The position numbers and the translations under genes were made by a program. From Sulfurimonas sp. HSL3-7 (lineage in GTDB: Bacteria; Campylobacterota; Campylobacteria; Campylobacterales; Sulfurimonadaceae): a DNA stretch of 64,000 nt. Under the pieces are notes generated by a model that worked only from the letters and a program-made list of their open reading frames with translations, did no database searches and had not been told where the DNA came from. Shown piece by piece: positions 36,244-44,703 of this stretch. Each line of letters opens with the position of its first letter. Within the stretch, counting starts at the first letter, position 1. The stretch spans positions 2,418,001-2,482,000 of the forward strand of contig NZ_CP147919.1 in NCBI RefSeq assembly GCF_039645985.1, written 5' to 3'.

Positions 36244-36319
36244 TGGCAGGCGTAGAGAGACTCGAACTCCCAACACCCGGATTTGGAATCCGGTGCTCTA
36301 CCATTGGAGCTATACGCCT
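36244..36319 (-). tRNA. tRNA-Trp(CCA)
   Basis: Acceptor AGGCGTA/TACGCCT, anticodon stem CCGGA/TCCGG with loop TTCCAAA (anticodon CCA), T loop TTCGAGT, discriminator G and encoded CCA. Placed between rpmG and secE. Confidence 0.97.
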
Positions 36320-36375
36320 GTAAAAGAAATTTGAAGCCAGGCTTCAGATCTCTCGACATTCACCAGAAGGCGAAA

Positions 36376-36528
36376 TTATAATTTCGCTTCTTTGTGAACA
36401 GTGTGCTCACGACACCATTTACAGTATTTAGTTACTGAAAACTTCTCAGTGTGAGTCTTTTTGTTTTTACTTGTGTGATAGTTACGACGAGTACACTTCT
36501 CACAAGCCAAGTGGATATTTTCACGCAT
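36376..36528 (-). CDS. rpmG: 50S ribosomal protein L33
   Basis: Small 50S protein of 50 residues. It carries two zinc-type pairs, CEKC (residues 9-12) and CKWC (about 38-41), so it is the zinc-binding C+ form. Starts MRENIHLACEKC. Lies 48 bp after tuf and before tRNA-Trp, the usual Campylobacterota order. Confidence 0.95.
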   Translation of the reverse strand: MRENIHLACEKCTRRNYHTSKNKKTHTEKFSVTKYCKWCREHTVHKEAKL

Positions 36529-36576
36529 AGTGTCTACCTAGTTTTAAAATTCATCCCCCGAAGGAGATGACATCAA

Positions 36577-37776
36577 TTACTTGATGATTTTAGAAACAAC
36601 ACCTGCACCAACTGTACGTCCACCTTCACGGATAGCGAAACGAGTTCCCTCTTCCATCGCGATCGGGTTGATCAGTTCTGCAGTAATTTTTACGTTGTCA
36701 CCTGGCATAACCATCTCAGTACCTTCTGGTAGAGTGATTGCACCTGTTACGTCTGTTGTACGAACGTAGAACTGTGGACGGTAGTTAGAGAAGAATGGCG
36801 TGTGACGACCACCCTCTTCTTTACTTAGTACATAGATCTCAGCTTCGAAAGTTGTGTGCGGAGTGATTGAGCCCGGCTTACAAAGAACTTGACCACGCTC
36901 AACATCATCTTTACCGATACCACGTAGAAGGACACCACAGTTATCACCGGCAACACCACAATCCATCTCTTTACGGAACATCTCAACACCAGTTACCGTA
37001 GTAGACTGAGTATCTTTGATACCAACGATCTCGATTTGTTCACCAACACAAACTTGACCACGCTCAACACGACCAGTTACAACTGTACCACGACCAGAGA
37101 TTGAGAATACGTCCTCAACCGGCATTAGGAAGTCTTTGTCTGTTTCACGAGTAGGCTCAGGAATGTAAGCATCTACTTCAGCCATAAGCTTAAGAATTTT
37201 TTCTGACCACTCACCAAGAGTACCAGTTTTTGCTTCTTCAAGAGCTTTAAGAGCAGAACCAGCTACGATTGGAGTATCGTCACCTGGGAACTCGTATTGG
37301 TCTAGTAGTTCACGGATTTCCATCTCTACTAGTTCAAGAAGTTCTTCATCGTCAACCATGTCTTCTTTGTTCATGAAAACAACGATGTATGGAACACCAA
37401 CCTGGCGAGAAAGAAGGATATGCTCACGTGTTTGTGGCATTGGGCCATCCGCTGCAGATACAACTAGGATCGCGCCGTCCATTTGAGCAGCACCTGTGAT
37501 CATGTTCTTAACATAATCCGCGTGACCTGGACAGTCAACGTGTGCATAGTGACGATTGTCTGTTTCATACTCAACGTGTGAAGTTGCGATCGTAATACCA
37601 CGCTCGCGCTCTTCCGGTGCGTTATCGATTTGATCGTAATCCATAAGCGCTGCATTATTTGTTACAGCCAGTACTGCTGTAATAGCTGCTGTTAGTGTAG
37701 TTTTACCGTGGTCAACGTGACCGATTGTACCAATATTGACGTGCGGTTTCGTACGTTCAAACTTTTCTTTTGCCAT
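36577..37776 (-). CDS. tuf: Elongation factor Tu
   Basis: GTPase delivering aminoacyl-tRNA to the ribosome. 399 residues; G1 GHVDHGKT (19-26), switch [26 protein letters not shown], and NKED for the base-specific loop. RBS GGAGG. Preceded by four tRNA genes, as tufB in E. coli; no second tuf copy occurs in this window next to fusA. Confidence 0.99.
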   Translation of the reverse strand: MAKEKFERTKPHVNIGTIGHVDHGKTTLTAAITAVLAVTNNAALMDYDQIDNAPEERERGITIATSHVEYETDNRHYAHVDCPGHADYVKNMITGAAQMDGAILVVSAADGPMPQTREHILLSRQVGVPYIVVFMNKEDMVDDEELLELVEMEIRELLDQYEFPGDDTPIVAGSALKALEEAKTGTLGEWSEKILKLMAEVDAYIPEPTRETDKDFLMPVEDVFSISGRGTVVTGRVERGQVCVGEQIEIVGIKDTQSTTVTGVEMFRKEMDCGVAGDNCGVLLRGIGKDDVERGQVLCKPGSITPHTTFEAEIYVLSKEEGGRHTPFFSNYRPQFYVRTTDVTGAITLPEGTEMVMPGDNVKITAELINPIAMEEGTRFAIREGGRTVGAGVVSKIIK

Positions 37777-37879
37777 AGTGTCCTCCGACTTTTTAGTAAA
37801 TAGAAATGGAATGATACCAAAAAACTATTCAATTATTGCTTATATCTTTAAAAACTTTTAGTAAAAAAATTTTACATAA

Positions 37880-37954
<75 letters not shown>

Positions 37955-38088
37955 AGACATAAAAAGTTAAAAACAAAGCAATCAATGCATAATTTTATGT
38001 ATACAAATATATTAGTAAGTAATTAGATTTATATAAGAAGAAGTATAAGTTATTGTACTTCAGCTCCCAGAAATAATACGGTCTTCAA

Positions 38089-38165
38089 TGGAGCGGGCGA
38101 AGGGACTCGAACCCTCGACCCTCAGCTTGGAAGGCTGACGCTCTAGCCAACTGAGCTACGCCCGC
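38089..38165 (-). tRNA. tRNA-Gly(TCC)
   Basis: Acceptor GCGGGCG/CGCCCGC, anticodon stem TCAGC/GCTGA with loop CTTCCAA (anticodon TCC), T loop TTCGAGT, encoded CCA. Third of four. Confidence 0.97.
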
Positions 38166-38176
38166 GTCATCATTGA

Positions 38177-38261
38177 TGGTGGTGAGACCAGGAGTCGAAC
38201 CTGGGAACCCATAGGGAGCAGATTTACAGTCTGCCGTCGTTGGCCACTTGACTATCTCACC
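38177..38261 (-). tRNA. tRNA-Tyr(GTA)
   Basis: 85 nt with a long variable arm; acceptor GGTGAGA/TCTCACC, anticodon stem GCAGA/TCTGC with loop CTGTAAA (anticodon GTA), encoded CCA. Second of four. Confidence 0.97.
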
Positions 38262-38308
38262 GATTGTATTAATTTGGTCTAACACTGTTTCTAATATTCG
38301 AAATCAAA

Positions 38309-38385
38309 TGGTGCCGACACGAGGATTTGAACCCCGGGCCTGCTGATTACAAATCAGCTGCTCTAGCCAACTGAGCTATGTCGGC
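38309..38385 (-). tRNA. tRNA-Thr(TGT)
   Basis: Acceptor GCCGACA/TGTCGGC, anticodon stem GCTGA/TCAGC with loop TTTGTAA (anticodon TGT), T loop TTCAAAT, encoded CCA. First gene of the tRNA-tuf unit. Confidence 0.97.
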
Positions 38386-38403
38386 ATCTGAAATCGAGCT
38401 GCA

Positions 38404-38432
38404 ATTATAGGCACTTTTTTTTTCAATGTCAA
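38404..38432 (-). promoter_or_regulatory. Consensus sigma-70 promoter of the tRNA-tuf operon
   Basis: Exact TTGACA (38427-38432) and exact TATAAT (38404-38409) with a 17-bp A-rich spacer, 18 bp ahead of tRNA-Thr(TGT). A full-consensus promoter suits the highest-demand operon in the window and contrasts with the -10-only promoters elsewhere. Confidence 0.92.
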
Positions 38433-38517
38433 GAGTTTTTACAAGAAGTTTCGATTTTTTTTCTCTTAGCCTGTTTTTTCCTCTTATAGAGTACAATCCT
38501 GTCAAAAAAGAGTGACC

Positions 38518-39249
38518 ATGCTATATACCCTATTCTCCCCTTCCGAAGGCAAGCTTCCCGGCGGCGACAGCTCTCAGCAGAGCAATATACTCTTCGGCTA
38601 CGCACCCCGCAATGAAATCCTCTTGACCTACAACACTATTGTAAACTCCGGCGACATGGATGCGATCAAAGCGCTTTTCGGCATCAAGAAAGAGAGTGAC
38701 ATTCAGCCCTATCTTAACGATCTTTTCAAGGCACCGAAGATGGCGGCTATTGAGCGCTACAGCGGCGTTGCCTACGACTACCTCGACTATGCCTCGCTGG
38801 CACCGGAGGCCAAAGCCTACCTGCGAGAGCAGGTCATTATCTTTTCCAACCTCTACGGCCCTGTGCTTGGCGGTGACAAAATCGCCAACTACAAGGTCAA
38901 GCAAGGTAACAGCATCGGAGGGATTGCACCCGACAAGTTTTACAAGGATCGTTTCTCCTACCAGTTGGATCTGCTGCTGATGGAGCATGAGATCCTTGAC
39001 CTTCGTGCCGGCTACTATGACAAGTTCTACAAGACGAAGCAGCCCTATACCACACTCAAATTTTTAAAAGACGGCAAAACCGTAAGCCACTGGGCAAAGG
39101 CTTACAGAGGTCTGGTTCTGCGCGAACTTGCACAACACCAGATCAACAACCTTGATGCCTTTATGAAGATGGAGATCGAGACGCTCAAGGTCGAAGAGAT
39201 CAGAGAGATAAAGAATAAAAAAGAGATTGTCTACAGCATCATCGGCTGA
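38518..39249 (+). CDS. yaaA: YaaA-family peroxide stress protein
   Basis: DUF328/UPF0246 family protein; E. coli YaaA limits free iron during H2O2 stress and binds DNA. 243 residues from ATG 38518 (a GTG at 38512 lies inside the purine-rich ribosome site). Recognised by LFSPSEGK at the start, ERYSGVAYDYLDYASL, VIIFSNLYGPVLGGD and FLKDGKTVSHWAKAYRG. Divergent from the tRNA-tuf operon. Confidence 0.88.
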   Translation: MLYTLFSPSEGKLPGGDSSQQSNILFGYAPRNEILLTYNTIVNSGDMDAIKALFGIKKESDIQPYLNDLFKAPKMAAIERYSGVAYDYLDYASLAPEAKAYLREQVIIFSNLYGPVLGGDKIANYKVKQGNSIGGIAPDKFYKDRFSYQLDLLLMEHEILDLRAGYYDKFYKTKQPYTTLKFLKDGKTVSHWAKAYRGLVLRELAQHQINNLDAFMKMEIETLKVEEIREIKNKKEIVYSIIG

Positions 39250-39264
39250 TACGCTGTCGACTGT

Positions 39265-39921
39265 TTAGCTCTTTCTGCTTTTGACCGAGATGGAAACAAG
39301 CTTGCTGATGACGATCGCCAGATAGAGTTGACCGAATACCGCCTCAAGCACCGAGAGCATTCTCGCCTGCGCATTCTGTGCAACGATGTCACCGTACCCC
39401 AACGTTGTCAAGGTCGTGTAGCTGTAATAGGTGAACAGTTCAATCGTATTAGAACTGCTCTCACCGCCAGAGATTGCAAAAGCGGATGTATCGAAATGGT
39501 ACAGCAGGACATAGCTGTAAGCCCAGATCAGCCCCCCGACCAGATAGATATTGATCGCTCCGAATATTGTATTAGTGTTGACTGTATGCGCATGTACCAT
39601 CTCATTGATGATCAGGTAGAGGAGATAGGCAAAGAAGGTCAGCATCAACACGTGTGATGCAGCGAAGGTGATATTGTTTGGATAGATACTCTCAAGCCAG
39701 GTCGCGATCAAGGCCGGGACGACAAACGCCATATCAATAAAAAAGATGCTGCGCATATGGCGTCCGCTGAAGATAAGATAGATCATCACGAAGGTGTACT
39801 GTCCCAGCAAGGCAAAACGCAACAGGGGCATCGCATTGACGAAAGGAAGCAGGAACAGGACCCCGCTCAACGAAAAGAAGAGAATGTAGTTATCATATTT
39901 GCGGCTTAGAAAAAGTTTCAT
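39265..39921 (-). CDS. Two-pore-domain-type potassium channel subunit
   Basis: Integral membrane ion channel, 218 residues with about six hydrophobic segments; the last pair flanks a pore loop with the K+ selectivity filter TLGYGD (about residues 183-188, context YTTLTTLGYGDIV). No RCK/TrkA-N regulatory domain follows, so it is a simple channel. RBS AGGGG before ATG. Follows the OMPLA-like gene by 10 bp, probably one operon. Confidence 0.87.
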   Translation of the reverse strand: MKLFLSRKYDNYILFFSLSGVLFLLPFVNAMPLLRFALLGQYTFVMIYLIFSGRHMRSIFFIDMAFVVPALIATWLESIYPNNITFAASHVLMLTFFAYLLYLIINEMVHAHTVNTNTIFGAINIYLVGGLIWAYSYVLLYHFDTSAFAISGGESSSNTIELFTYYSYTTLTTLGYGDIVAQNAQARMLSVLEAVFGQLYLAIVISKLVSISVKSRKS

Positions 39922-39931
39922 GTCCCCTCTT

Positions 39932-41056
39932 TTATCGTGATATGCTTAGACCAAAACCGACTTGGTTGGTATAGTGGTCATAATCGATCAAACTCTGGCC
40001 ATACCCGCTGAATCCCTGAATAAAGAAAAAGATAGTGTCACTCAGAGGTATCGGATAGCTCATATCCAGTTCTGCCGAACTGTACCCGCTCTTGAAATTC
40101 TTACGCAGTTTCAAACGCGCGAGCAGTTTTTTATAAATATATCCGAGTTCCAGTGACCCGTGACCGTAATAGTCCACAATATCCGGATTGTCATCCTTCT
40201 CTATCCTGTCTTTCATACGATGCCACAGTGTCAGTTCGGCAAAGAAACTGTCCCACTGGAAAGAGCCGCGTGCATACAGACGGTTCCATGAACGTGAACG
40301 AGAACCCTCGAACGGGCCATCCGAACGAATTCGGGTCGCATTCTCGTCCTCACCCGGCTGACCGTTGGAGGCATGTTTGTAGCCGAAAGAGATAGCCTTC
40401 ATATGGATCGCATCCAAAGCATGATAAAAAGGGAACGTCACAAAGACCTCCGGCATATAGTTGGTCTCTCGAAAGGGAGATGATTCTAAGAAGATCTGCC
40501 AGTAGGAGCTCTGGGTATAGGCGCCCGTCCACATCTGCGTAAATCCAAACCACTCTGTCACATAATCCGCACGAAGCGAAATTTGGAACTTCGTCTCCGT
40601 ATGAATATATTCCGTCTCTTCAAGAGCGGGATCGCCGCGTGGTACAATATTCGTATAAGAGACGAGCCAATAATTCGGTTCGTAAGCCCGCAAAGCAAAA
40701 GCACCGCTGGCCAGCTGTACCAGGGTATCGGCCGATTCACTGTTGCCCACCGGATCGAAATTTCGATACAGGGTCTCCATCACCCGCTCTTTATTGCTCT
40801 CGCTAGAGTCCCACTTCGCCGCTTTTTTATACCAATAGATCGCTTTTTCAGGGTCTTGTGCCACCCCTTTGCCGTTTTCATGCATCCAGCCAAGTTTAAA
40901 TGCCGTATCCGGGTTTTCAGCTTTTTTAGCGTACTCCAGATAGAGCCCATAGGCTTTGTCATACTCTTCATTTTGAAAATAGAGGTCGGCTTGATTATGT
41001 TCATCGGCAGTGGAGAGGAGAGTGAGTGTAAACAGCAAAAACAGAAGACGCAACAT
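39932..41056 (-). CDS. Outer-membrane phospholipase A with N-terminal Sel1-like repeats
   Basis: 374 residues. After a signal peptide come about 80 residues of TPR/Sel1-type repeats (AFKLGWMHENGKGVAQD, AIYWYKKAA), then a linker and a phospholipase A1 beta-barrel. The OMPLA catalytic set is visible: HASNG (His and Ser in GYKHASNGQ) and the Asn in SRSWNRLYARGSF. E. coli PldA lacks the repeat domain and is about 290 residues, so this is a fusion. It would hydrolyse outer-leaflet phospholipids; the repeats face the periplasm and may bind a partner. Ends with a barrel-type terminal strand (GFGLSISR). Confidence 0.88.
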   Translation of the reverse strand: MLRLLFLLFTLTLLSTADEHNQADLYFQNEEYDKAYGLYLEYAKKAENPDTAFKLGWMHENGKGVAQDPEKAIYWYKKAAKWDSSESNKERVMETLYRNFDPVGNSESADTLVQLASGAFALRAYEPNYWLVSYTNIVPRGDPALEETEYIHTETKFQISLRADYVTEWFGFTQMWTGAYTQSSYWQIFLESSPFRETNYMPEVFVTFPFYHALDAIHMKAISFGYKHASNGQPGEDENATRIRSDGPFEGSRSRSWNRLYARGSFQWDSFFAELTLWHRMKDRIEKDDNPDIVDYYGHGSLELGYIYKKLLARLKLRKNFKSGYSSAELDMSYPIPLSDTIFFFIQGFSGYGQSLIDYDHYTNQVGFGLSISR

Positions 41057-41145
41057 TATGTAGACTCTTTGGAGTAAAATATTATAATTCTTTTCATTAT
41101 AGTATATAAATGCATTAATCCATTCATCACGACCAAGGAGCTCTT

Positions 41146-41466
41146 ATGTTGAGCATCGAGACCATCGAACAAACCCTGCAATCAGAACTCGCCGTAGCCC
41201 TCTATTTCAGCGCACCAACCTGCAACGTCTGCCATGCGCTTAAACCCAAACTTCTTTCAGCTTTCGAGGAGAACTTCCCGCAGCTGCAGGTGATCAGTAT
41301 CGATATATCGGAGACACCGGAGATCGCCTCGCACTTCAGTGTCTTTACCATCCCCACGTTACTGGTCTATCTTGACGGCAAAGAGTTCTTACGCAAAAGC
41401 CGTCATATGAGCGTCGGCGAGGTCGTACAGGAGATCAAACGCCCCTACGACATGATGACATCGTAA
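41146..41466 (+). CDS. Thioredoxin-fold protein with CNVC active site
   Basis: Cytoplasmic thioredoxin-like protein, 106 residues, no signal peptide. Active site CNVC (26-29) in SAPTCNVCHALKPK instead of WCGPC; cis-proline in FTIPTLLVY. The missing Trp and Gly-Pro suggest a redox potential or partner different from general thioredoxin. RBS AAGGAG before ATG. Single gene. Confidence 0.88.
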   Translation: MLSIETIEQTLQSELAVALYFSAPTCNVCHALKPKLLSAFEENFPQLQVISIDISETPEIASHFSVFTIPTLLVYLDGKEFLRKSRHMSVGEVVQEIKRPYDMMTS

Positions 41467-41475
41467 GGTTCTGCT

Positions 41476-42267
41476 CTAGTTTGGTAAAAATGCGAGCAGC
41501 GCTGCCGTAACGGCAACGTTCAAAGACTCTACCCCGCGCTGCATCGGAATCGAGAGTGACTTGTTACAGAGCTTGGAGACCGCCGGACTTACCCCTTCAC
41601 TCTCATTCCCTAGGACGAATACAACCCCTTTGCCCATCTTCAGGCTGTAGATATCCTCTTTGGCATGCGAAGAGAGTGCATAGACCTCGGCACGTTCGGC
41701 AAGACGCGCCAGAGGGGCCTCGAGCGTCTTGCAGTGAAAGATAGGGATCTTGAAAAGTGTCCCGGCACTTGCCTTGATGACCAGCGGCGAGATCTTTGCA
41801 CTACTGTTGGTCGGCAGGATGATGCCGTCGATCTTCCCGGCGGCAGCCGAACGGACGATCATACCCAGGTTCTGCGGGTTCTGGACGCCGTCCAGGGCCA
41901 GCAGACGGAAGGTGTCACCGAGCAGTGCTTCGATGTCGTCGCTCTTGCGGTAGTTCGGGGCGATAATATCGATCGCCACCCCCTGGTCCTGCTTGGCGTT
42001 CTTGGAGATGCGCGAAAGCTGCTCTTTAACGTGCATCTTGACCTCGATGCCGCGCTGCTGTGCGATCTTCTTGATCTCAAGGATCACACCCTCCTCTCGA
42101 TTGCTCTTTGCAAGGTGCAGCTTATGCACCGTCAGTGACGGATCTTGGAGTATCTCCAGGACAACGTTGCGTCCGTACAGGGTTATAACATTCTCAAAAA
42201 AGTTTTTTTTGTCTAAATAGGCTTGTGTATCTTTCATAATCGCATTATAACCATATTTGTTTTTCAT
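41476..42267 (-). CDS. TrmH/RlmB-type rRNA 2'-O-methyltransferase
   Basis: SPOUT methyltransferase of the 23S rRNA Gm2251 (RlmB) or TrmH family. About 263 residues from ATG 42267 (AGGTG upstream); GTG 42276 and ATG 42237 are also possible. N-terminal substrate-binding part with LYGRNVVLEIL, then the three SPOUT motifs NLGMIVRSA, VVFVLGNESEGVS and IPMQRGVESLNVAVTAAL. SAM binds in the knot formed by the last two. Confidence 0.92.
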   Translation of the reverse strand: MKNKYGYNAIMKDTQAYLDKKNFFENVITLYGRNVVLEILQDPSLTVHKLHLAKSNREEGVILEIKKIAQQRGIEVKMHVKEQLSRISKNAKQDQGVAIDIIAPNYRKSDDIEALLGDTFRLLALDGVQNPQNLGMIVRSAAAGKIDGIILPTNSSAKISPLVIKASAGTLFKIPIFHCKTLEAPLARLAERAEVYALSSHAKEDIYSLKMGKGVVFVLGNESEGVSPAVSKLCNKSLSIPMQRGVESLNVAVTAALLAFLPN

Positions 42268-42327
42268 GCCGTTCACCTAATGTGCAAACAGCGCAGAACA
42301 GAAACGCTTGTCCCCTGCCCAGAATCT

Positions 42328-43272
42328 CTAGAAATCGAGGCTGAAACCAAGGCTTAGATTTAGACCGGCAAGTCCCTCTCCTCTTGAAACGCTCGGCTCG
42401 ACAAAATAACGATAGATATAAGCACGTTTTTCCGGCGTATTCCAATAGATACTTACCCCTGCTGTCGCATAACTGCCCATCTTGGCCACCTCGGCCAAGT
42501 CCCCCCAGATGTAATTTCCTTTCAAATACGGCTCTAACGTCAGGCTCATATCACGGTAATTATAAAGAGGATCAGTTTCAAAGCCCATTATCAAGGACGC
42601 AACCGATGTCTGAGAACGCAAAGAGGTGATATCGCCGATAATATCTTCTGCAAGGTCTGTCAGATCAAATTTTGACAAGGTTTTATAGAGTTTATAATTC
42701 AGCTTCATATAGATCTCATATCCTCTGTATTCGCGATGATAATCATACTCTGCAAAAAGCTTGTAGGAGAAGTTGTCATTGAAATCATCGGAAAAAAAGT
42801 TTTCGATACTGCTTCCATCTAGATCTTCTTCCGGACGGACAGTCAGTCCGACGCGTGAATAGAGCAGTTCCCCTCCGAACGACAGATCCGAGTGTGCGGT
42901 AGCCCGGTAGCGAATCCCGACGCCAATACCACCGACATAGGTCTGCATTCTATTGTTGAGATGCAGAAACGTTCCATTTTCGTCCAGGACATTACCGGCT
43001 TTACGGGTATCACTGTAGCCCAGATCAAAGAGCACAAAGAGATTTGTGTTTTCAGTCAGAGGATCAAACTGGTAACTGAGAGGGAGGTTATACATGCGCA
43101 TTTGCGTATCGATCTTGGTAAAGCGGTAAACACCTGAACTTAGACCGTCTTGCGAAGTAAAAACAATCGCGGCGTTCACTGTGGCCAGATAGGCATCCTG
43201 TGTCAACTGCTCATCCAGCGTTGTTGCTTTTATGGATGAAAAAAATAAAAAAAGCAGTACTACTATACGCAT
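42328..43272 (-). CDS. Predicted outer-membrane beta-barrel protein
   Basis: Function not recognised. 314 residues with signal peptide (RIVVLLFLFFSSIKA), alternating strand pattern throughout (LFVLFDLGYSD, VGGIGVGIRYRA, GGELLYSRVGL) and a C-terminal aromatic strand LSLGFSLDF, the usual BAM signal. Likely 12-14 strands. Stands alone. Confidence 0.75.
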   Translation of the reverse strand: MRIVVLLFLFFSSIKATTLDEQLTQDAYLATVNAAIVFTSQDGLSSGVYRFTKIDTQMRMYNLPLSYQFDPLTENTNLFVLFDLGYSDTRKAGNVLDENGTFLHLNNRMQTYVGGIGVGIRYRATAHSDLSFGGELLYSRVGLTVRPEEDLDGSSIENFFSDDFNDNFSYKLFAEYDYHREYRGYEIYMKLNYKLYKTLSKFDLTDLAEDIIGDITSLRSQTSVASLIMGFETDPLYNYRDMSLTLEPYLKGNYIWGDLAEVAKMGSYATAGVSIYWNTPEKRAYIYRYFVEPSVSRGEGLAGLNLSLGFSLDF

Positions 43273-43393
43273 TCTTTATTATACTCCCAATCGATAAGAT
43301 TTGGACACAATGCCGCCAAACAGTTTAAAGAGGTGTAGCGCACCAGAAGGAATTAATTACAGATACAGCAGTCTAGAGATCAAATAGATATCG

Positions 43394-44578
43394 TCAGCTG
43401 CTCTCTTTTTGGCCGTGGAATTGCGACCGTAGGAACAGGTATCCGACAGTGCCGGAGAATAGCGAACCCAGTAAAATACCAATCCGCTCATCCGTCATAT
43501 TGAGACAGGCATCGCCACTGCACTCAAAGGCAAGTGAACCGATAAAAAGACTCATCGTAAAACCGATACCGCCCAGAATAGAGATCCCGTAGAGATGCCC
43601 CCAGGTAAATCCTTCAGGCAACTTGCCAACCCTTAACATCACCGCCAGGGCACCAAAGCTGAAGATACCGATCTGCTTTCCTAAAAACAGTCCCAAGGTA
43701 ATGCCGATCGTAACGTTGTCCACAAAGTCTTTTACACTCACGCTGCCGAAACCGACCCCTGTATTGACAAAAGCAAACAGCGGCAATATCACATAATTCA
43801 CTGGTCCATGCAGCGACTCTTCGAGTTCGTGGAAACTCTTTCTATTGTTGCGCAGCGGAATCAAAAGCCCGACGATAACACCGGCTATCGTCGCATGAAC
43901 CCCGGATTTCAGGACAGCAGCCCATATGATGATACCGAGAAGAACATAAACGGTATTGTTCGTTACACCCCGCCAGTTCATCACCATCAAAACAGCGATG
44001 AGTATCCCCGAGACAGCCAAAGCTGTCATCGTAAGGCCATGCCCGAAAAAAAGCGCTATTACGATAATAGCCCCCAGGTCATCGATGATAGCCAGAGCCA
44101 GCAAAAAAACTTTCAGTTCCACAGGAACGCGTTTTCCCAAAAGAGAGAGTATACCCAAGGCAAAAGCGATGTCCGTCGCCATCGGGATAGCCCACCCCTG
44201 CATCCCGGTCGGGTCACCCCAGTTAAAGAGACTGTAAACAACAGCCGGTACAACCATACCGCCTATAGCTGCGAAAGCGGGTACCACTACTTTGGATATA
44301 TGGCTTAGACTGCCTTCAAGCACCTCTCTCTTTATCTCCAGACCGACCATAAAGAAAAAAACGGCCATCAGACCGTCATTCACCCACAAAAGCAATGGCT
44401 TTGCAATCACAAATTCATGGATACTGACGACAACCGGAATATCTAGAAAATCCTGATACGTTTGTGCCAAGGGGCTGTTCGCGAGTAACATCGCCAGAAA
44501 AGTAGCTAAGATAAGCAAGATGCCGACAGCCGATTCGCCTTTAAAAAAATCAAGTAGAGAGTGTTTGAGTGCCGTCAT
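43394..44578 (-). CDS. nhaA: Na+/H+ antiporter NhaA
   Basis: Inner-membrane antiporter exchanging Na+ for H+, pH and salt homeostasis. 394 residues, about 12 membrane segments; the ion-binding double aspartate is visible in LAIIDDLGAI, and MATDIAFALGIL precedes it. Convergent end with the barrel gene. Fits a marine or brackish habitat but is not proof. Confidence 0.96.
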   Translation of the reverse strand: MTALKHSLLDFFKGESAVGILLILATFLAMLLANSPLAQTYQDFLDIPVVVSIHEFVIAKPLLLWVNDGLMAVFFFMVGLEIKREVLEGSLSHISKVVVPAFAAIGGMVVPAVVYSLFNWGDPTGMQGWAIPMATDIAFALGILSLLGKRVPVELKVFLLALAIIDDLGAIIVIALFFGHGLTMTALAVSGILIAVLMVMNWRGVTNNTVYVLLGIIIWAAVLKSGVHATIAGVIVGLLIPLRNNRKSFHELEESLHGPVNYVILPLFAFVNTGVGFGSVSVKDFVDNVTIGITLGLFLGKQIGIFSFGALAVMLRVGKLPEGFTWGHLYGISILGGIGFTMSLFIGSLAFECSGDACLNMTDERIGILLGSLFSGTVGYLFLRSQFHGQKESS

Positions 44579-44667
44579 TAAAGAGGTCCTGATGTTTTGT
44601 TACTTTAATAATACTCTGTTTTGAACAATAGACTATAACGAGGTCTTAAAGCAAAGAGATGGGATTC

Positions 44668-44685
44668 AGCCCGGCAAACCGGGCT
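44668..44685 (-). terminator. Strong hairpin after transketolase
   Basis: Perfect stem AGCCCGG/CCGGGCT with a 4-nt loop, 18 bp past the tkt stop on the minus strand. The T-tract is poor, so it may act as an RNA-stabilising end. Confidence 0.6.
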
Positions 44686-44703
44686 GGAGGAGTGTCGAGG
44701 TTC

